A stretch of 64,000 nucleotides of DNA from Gaiellasilicea sp963802765 (GTDB taxonomy: Bacteria; Actinomycetota; Thermoleophilia; Gaiellales; Gaiellaceae). Below the pieces are notes generated by a model. That model was not told where the DNA came from. It worked only from the letters and a program-made list of their open reading frames with translations, and searched no databases. The stretch covers positions 1 through 64,000 of the forward strand of contig CAWDJZ010000013.1 of the NCBI GenBank assembly GCA_963802765.1, in the 5' to 3' direction. Each line of letters opens with the position of its first letter. Position 1 is the stretch's first letter. A program made the position numbers and the translations under genes. Positions 62,401-64,000 of the stretch are shown piece by piece.

Positions 62401-63587
62401 TTGACCAAGGTTACGTCAGGCGCCTTCGGCTGCTCGACCTCCACCTCGACCGGCACGGGCGCCCCGCCCTCACCCCACGGCTCGAGCGTCAGGCGCTCAC
62501 CGAAGAACTCCCAGATCGCGCGCAGCGCGGCGAGCGTGGGCAGCGCGACGAGGATGCCCGCGATCCCGTACAGCTCCGCGCCCGCGAGCAGCCCGAAGAT
62601 GACGAGCAGCGGGTGCAGGCGAAGCGCGTTCGCCATCACGTTCGGCACGACCACGTGCCCTTCGACCTGGTAGATGAAGACGAACAGCGCCGCCACCCAG
62701 AGGACCGAGATCGGCTCGACGACGAGCGCGTAGATCGCCGGCGGCACGGCCGAGAGCCAGGGACCGATGTACGGGATGACCTCGATCACCGCCGTCCAGA
62801 TCCCGAAGAGAAGCGCGTACTGCTCGGCGCCTGGGACGAGGTCGAGCGCGCCGAGCAGCCACATGCCGATGCCCGCACTGGTGCCGATGATCGTCGACAG
62901 CAGCACCTGGCCGCGCACGTAACCGGCGAGCGCCGACTCGATCCGGAGCGTCAGCGGCGGCCCGCCATGCGGCGGGAAGCGGCGGTCGATCGCGCGCTCG
63001 AGCCGGTCCATGTCGAGCAGCATGTAGACCGAGATGACGACGATCAGGATCAGCGAGAAGAGCACCTGGATCACGCCGAACGCCGCCCCCTGGGCGAACG
63101 TGATCACATCCTGCGTATAGCCCGAGATCTCCTCTCCGGAAAGCGTCTCGAGCCAGTCCGTGGCCTGCTCGCGGATCTGAATCCGGTCGAGCCCCCTGTC
63201 GTCGAGCCAGCCCTGGAGACGCTCGACGTCGATCTCGGCACCCGTCAGCCCCGTCTCGCCGGACTCCTCGGTCAGGTACGTGTCGGCCCGGTCGGCGGTC
63301 GAGCGCGCCTGGTCGACGACGACGGTGACGAGGGCGATCAGCCCGATCACGACCACGGCCGCGAAGGTCGTGTACACAAGAGCGACGGCGAGCCCACGCG
63401 GCGTCCGGCCGCGTTGCACGGCCCGGACGACCGGGTTGAGCAGGAACGCGATCACCGATCCGGTCAGGAAGAGGAAGATGGCGTGTCCGAGCGTGCTCGC
63501 CAGCGCCCACGTCAGCAGCAGGAGCACCGGTAGACCGGCCAGCTGAATCCAGCGCGGAATCTGGATCGTCGGCCGTCCGTCAGCCAT
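62397..63587 (-). CDS. AI-2E family (PerM/YdiK-like) transporter
   Basis: About 396 residues from ATG 63587 (MADGRPTIQIPRWIQLAGLP). Eight or so transmembrane helices are visible. The family features are GSVIAFLLNPVVRAVQRGRT, TVVVDQARSTADRADTYL, LIVVISVYMLLDMDRLERAI, GTSAGIGMWLLGALDLVPGA and FIYQVEGHVVVPNVMANALR. These proteins export autoinducer-2 or other small molecules, or act as Na/H antiporters; the family function is debated. A long periplasmic or cytoplasmic stretch (residues 90-150) is characteristic. The 4-bp overlap with hemB suggests cotranscription. Confidence 0.9.
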   Translation of the reverse strand: MADGRPTIQIPRWIQLAGLPVLLLLTWALASTLGHAIFLFLTGSVIAFLLNPVVRAVQRGRTPRGLAVALVYTTFAAVVVIGLIALVTVVVDQARSTADRADTYLTEESGETGLTGAEIDVERLQGWLDDRGLDRIQIREQATDWLETLSGEEISGYTQDVITFAQGAAFGVIQVLFSLILIVVISVYMLLDMDRLERAIDRRFPPHGGPPLTLRIESALAGYVRGQVLLSTIIGTSAGIGMWLLGALDLVPGAEQYALLFGIWTAVIEVIPYIGPWLSAVPPAIYALVVEPISVLWVAALFVFIYQVEGHVVVPNVMANALRLHPLLVIFGLLAGAELYGIAGILVALPTLAALRAIWEFFGERLTLEPWGEGGAPVPVEVEVEQPKAPDVTLVK

Positions 63588-63666
63588 GCAGTCGATGGTA
63601 TCCAGTGCGACTGGGAGGGCTTCCGCGCGGAGCAAGGCGACGGCAGGGTCGGCTATCGTGCCGCGC

Positions 63667-64000
63667 ATGGCTTCGGCCCGACCCCGGTACGCGGTGCGGC
63701 CGCGTGCCACGAGAGAGCTGCGGCGCGCCCGAGCTCGTCGGCGACACTCCGAGCGCCACGCCACCCGTTTCGTCCTCGCCGCCCTCTTTTCGGCGGTCGT
63801 GGTGCTGACCCTGCTCGTGACCGCGTTCGGCACCTGGAGCTCGGCACCGGTCGCCACCCAGCCGCTCGCGGCCGCCAACGTGCTGCCGGGCGGCCAGCCG
63901 CTGCCACAGATCGTCGCGACGGCCGGAGCGGTGCAGCTCCAGCTCCCCGTCGCCCAGACGGCCGTGACGGCGATCGGGTACCACAACGCGGGCGACGGTT
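63667..64000 (+). CDS. Start of a secreted or membrane-anchored protein (3' end beyond window)
   Basis: ATG 63667 opens a frame still open at the window edge: MASARPRYAVRPRATRELRR is a basic N-terminal tail. A transmembrane helix or signal anchor follows (FVLAALFSAVVVLTLLVTAF), then an extracellular stretch GTWSSAPVATQPLAAANVLP and VQLQLPVAQTAVTAIGYHNA. It is divergent from the AI-2E family gene. The IGYHNAGDG end suggests a beta-rich extracellular domain, perhaps an M23-type peptidase, but that lies outside the window. Confidence 0.6.
   Translation, partial: MASARPRYAVRPRATRELRRARARRRHSERHATRFVLAALFSAVVVLTLLVTAFGTWSSAPVATQPLAAANVLPGGQPLPQIVATAGAVQLQLPVAQTAVTAIGYHNAGDG

Noticed and set aside
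1..64000. tRNA, rRNA and riboswitch genes
   Set aside because: I looked for cloverleaf-type T-arm motifs, rRNA-like stretches and common riboswitch cores by eye and found nothing convincing; a covariance-model search would be decisive.

Overview
The window is two pieces of DNA of different character. Positions 1 to about 4,450 have lower GC, with AT-rich gaps, and carry a short-chain fatty acid permease (cut by the window edge), a threonine ammonia-lyase, a PAS hybrid sensor kinase and a TPR protein. From about 4,540 to the end the DNA is very GC-rich, with GTG/TTG starts, 4-bp gene overlaps and gene families typical of high-GC Actinobacteria. The futalosine menaquinone genes, the glutamate-1-semialdehyde haem route and overall gene style suggest a Thermoleophilia/Gaiellales-like organism, but that is inference. 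The change at 4.4-4.55 kb has no mobile-element mark and looks like an assembly join. About 30 isolated one-base indels break otherwise well-conserved genes on both sides, which points to sequencing error rather than gene decay.

Layout of the GC-rich part. 4.5-7.6 kb: surface-polysaccharide genes (PIG-L deacetylase, O-antigen ligase-like protein, secreted FlgD-Ig-like protein). 7.7-12.1 kb: sulfur assimilation (DUF4395 protein, sulfate-binding lipoprotein, cysH-cysD-cysN). 12.1-14.4 kb: small unrelated genes and a TauE/SafE exporter. 14.4-31.4 kb: a large regulated catabolic and uptake locus. It holds a LacI repressor with a YeiH-type anion exporter; a coupled plus-strand trio (Gfo/Idh oxidoreductase and two amidohydrolases); and a convergent minus-strand chain of 11 coupled genes (TIM-barrel protein, a complete Dpp-type ABC transporter, creatininase-family amidase, enolase-superfamily enzyme, a CxCxxC protein, an amidohydrolase that has lost its metal ligands, and an AAC(3)-fold acyltransferase). 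IclR and carbonic anhydrase flank it. The substrate is unknown.

31.4-38.1 kb: an AlkZ-like protein, then an overlapping four-gene unit encoding a fumarate reductase-like flavoprotein, class I fumarase alpha and beta, and phosphosulfolactate synthase (ComA). Upstream of it are a maleylacetate reductase-like dehydrogenase and a LysR regulator. Because sulfolactate is the sulfonate analogue of malate, this unit may run a sulfonate version of malate-fumarate-succinate chemistry. 38.1-46.3 kb: envelope and polysaccharide genes (DUF354, PhoX-like, CapD/PglF-type dehydratase, DegT aminotransferase, DedA, phosphodiester glycosidase).

46.4-55.9 kb: two copies of a 56-bp palindromic repeat, then a minus-strand run encoding menaquinone synthesis and the quinol:cytochrome c oxidoreductase together: UbiD-type decarboxylase, Rieske protein, cytochrome b, cytochrome b/c fusion, UbiX, UbiE/MenG, polyprenyl synthase, MqnE, MqnA and MqnC. 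56-64 kb: an orphan peptide-binding lipoprotein, a DUF1353 protein, a small membrane protein, a secreted RTX-repeat protein, hemL, hemB, an AI-2E-family permease, and the start of a secreted protein cut by the window edge. I saw no rRNA, tRNA, CRISPR array, transposase or integrase.
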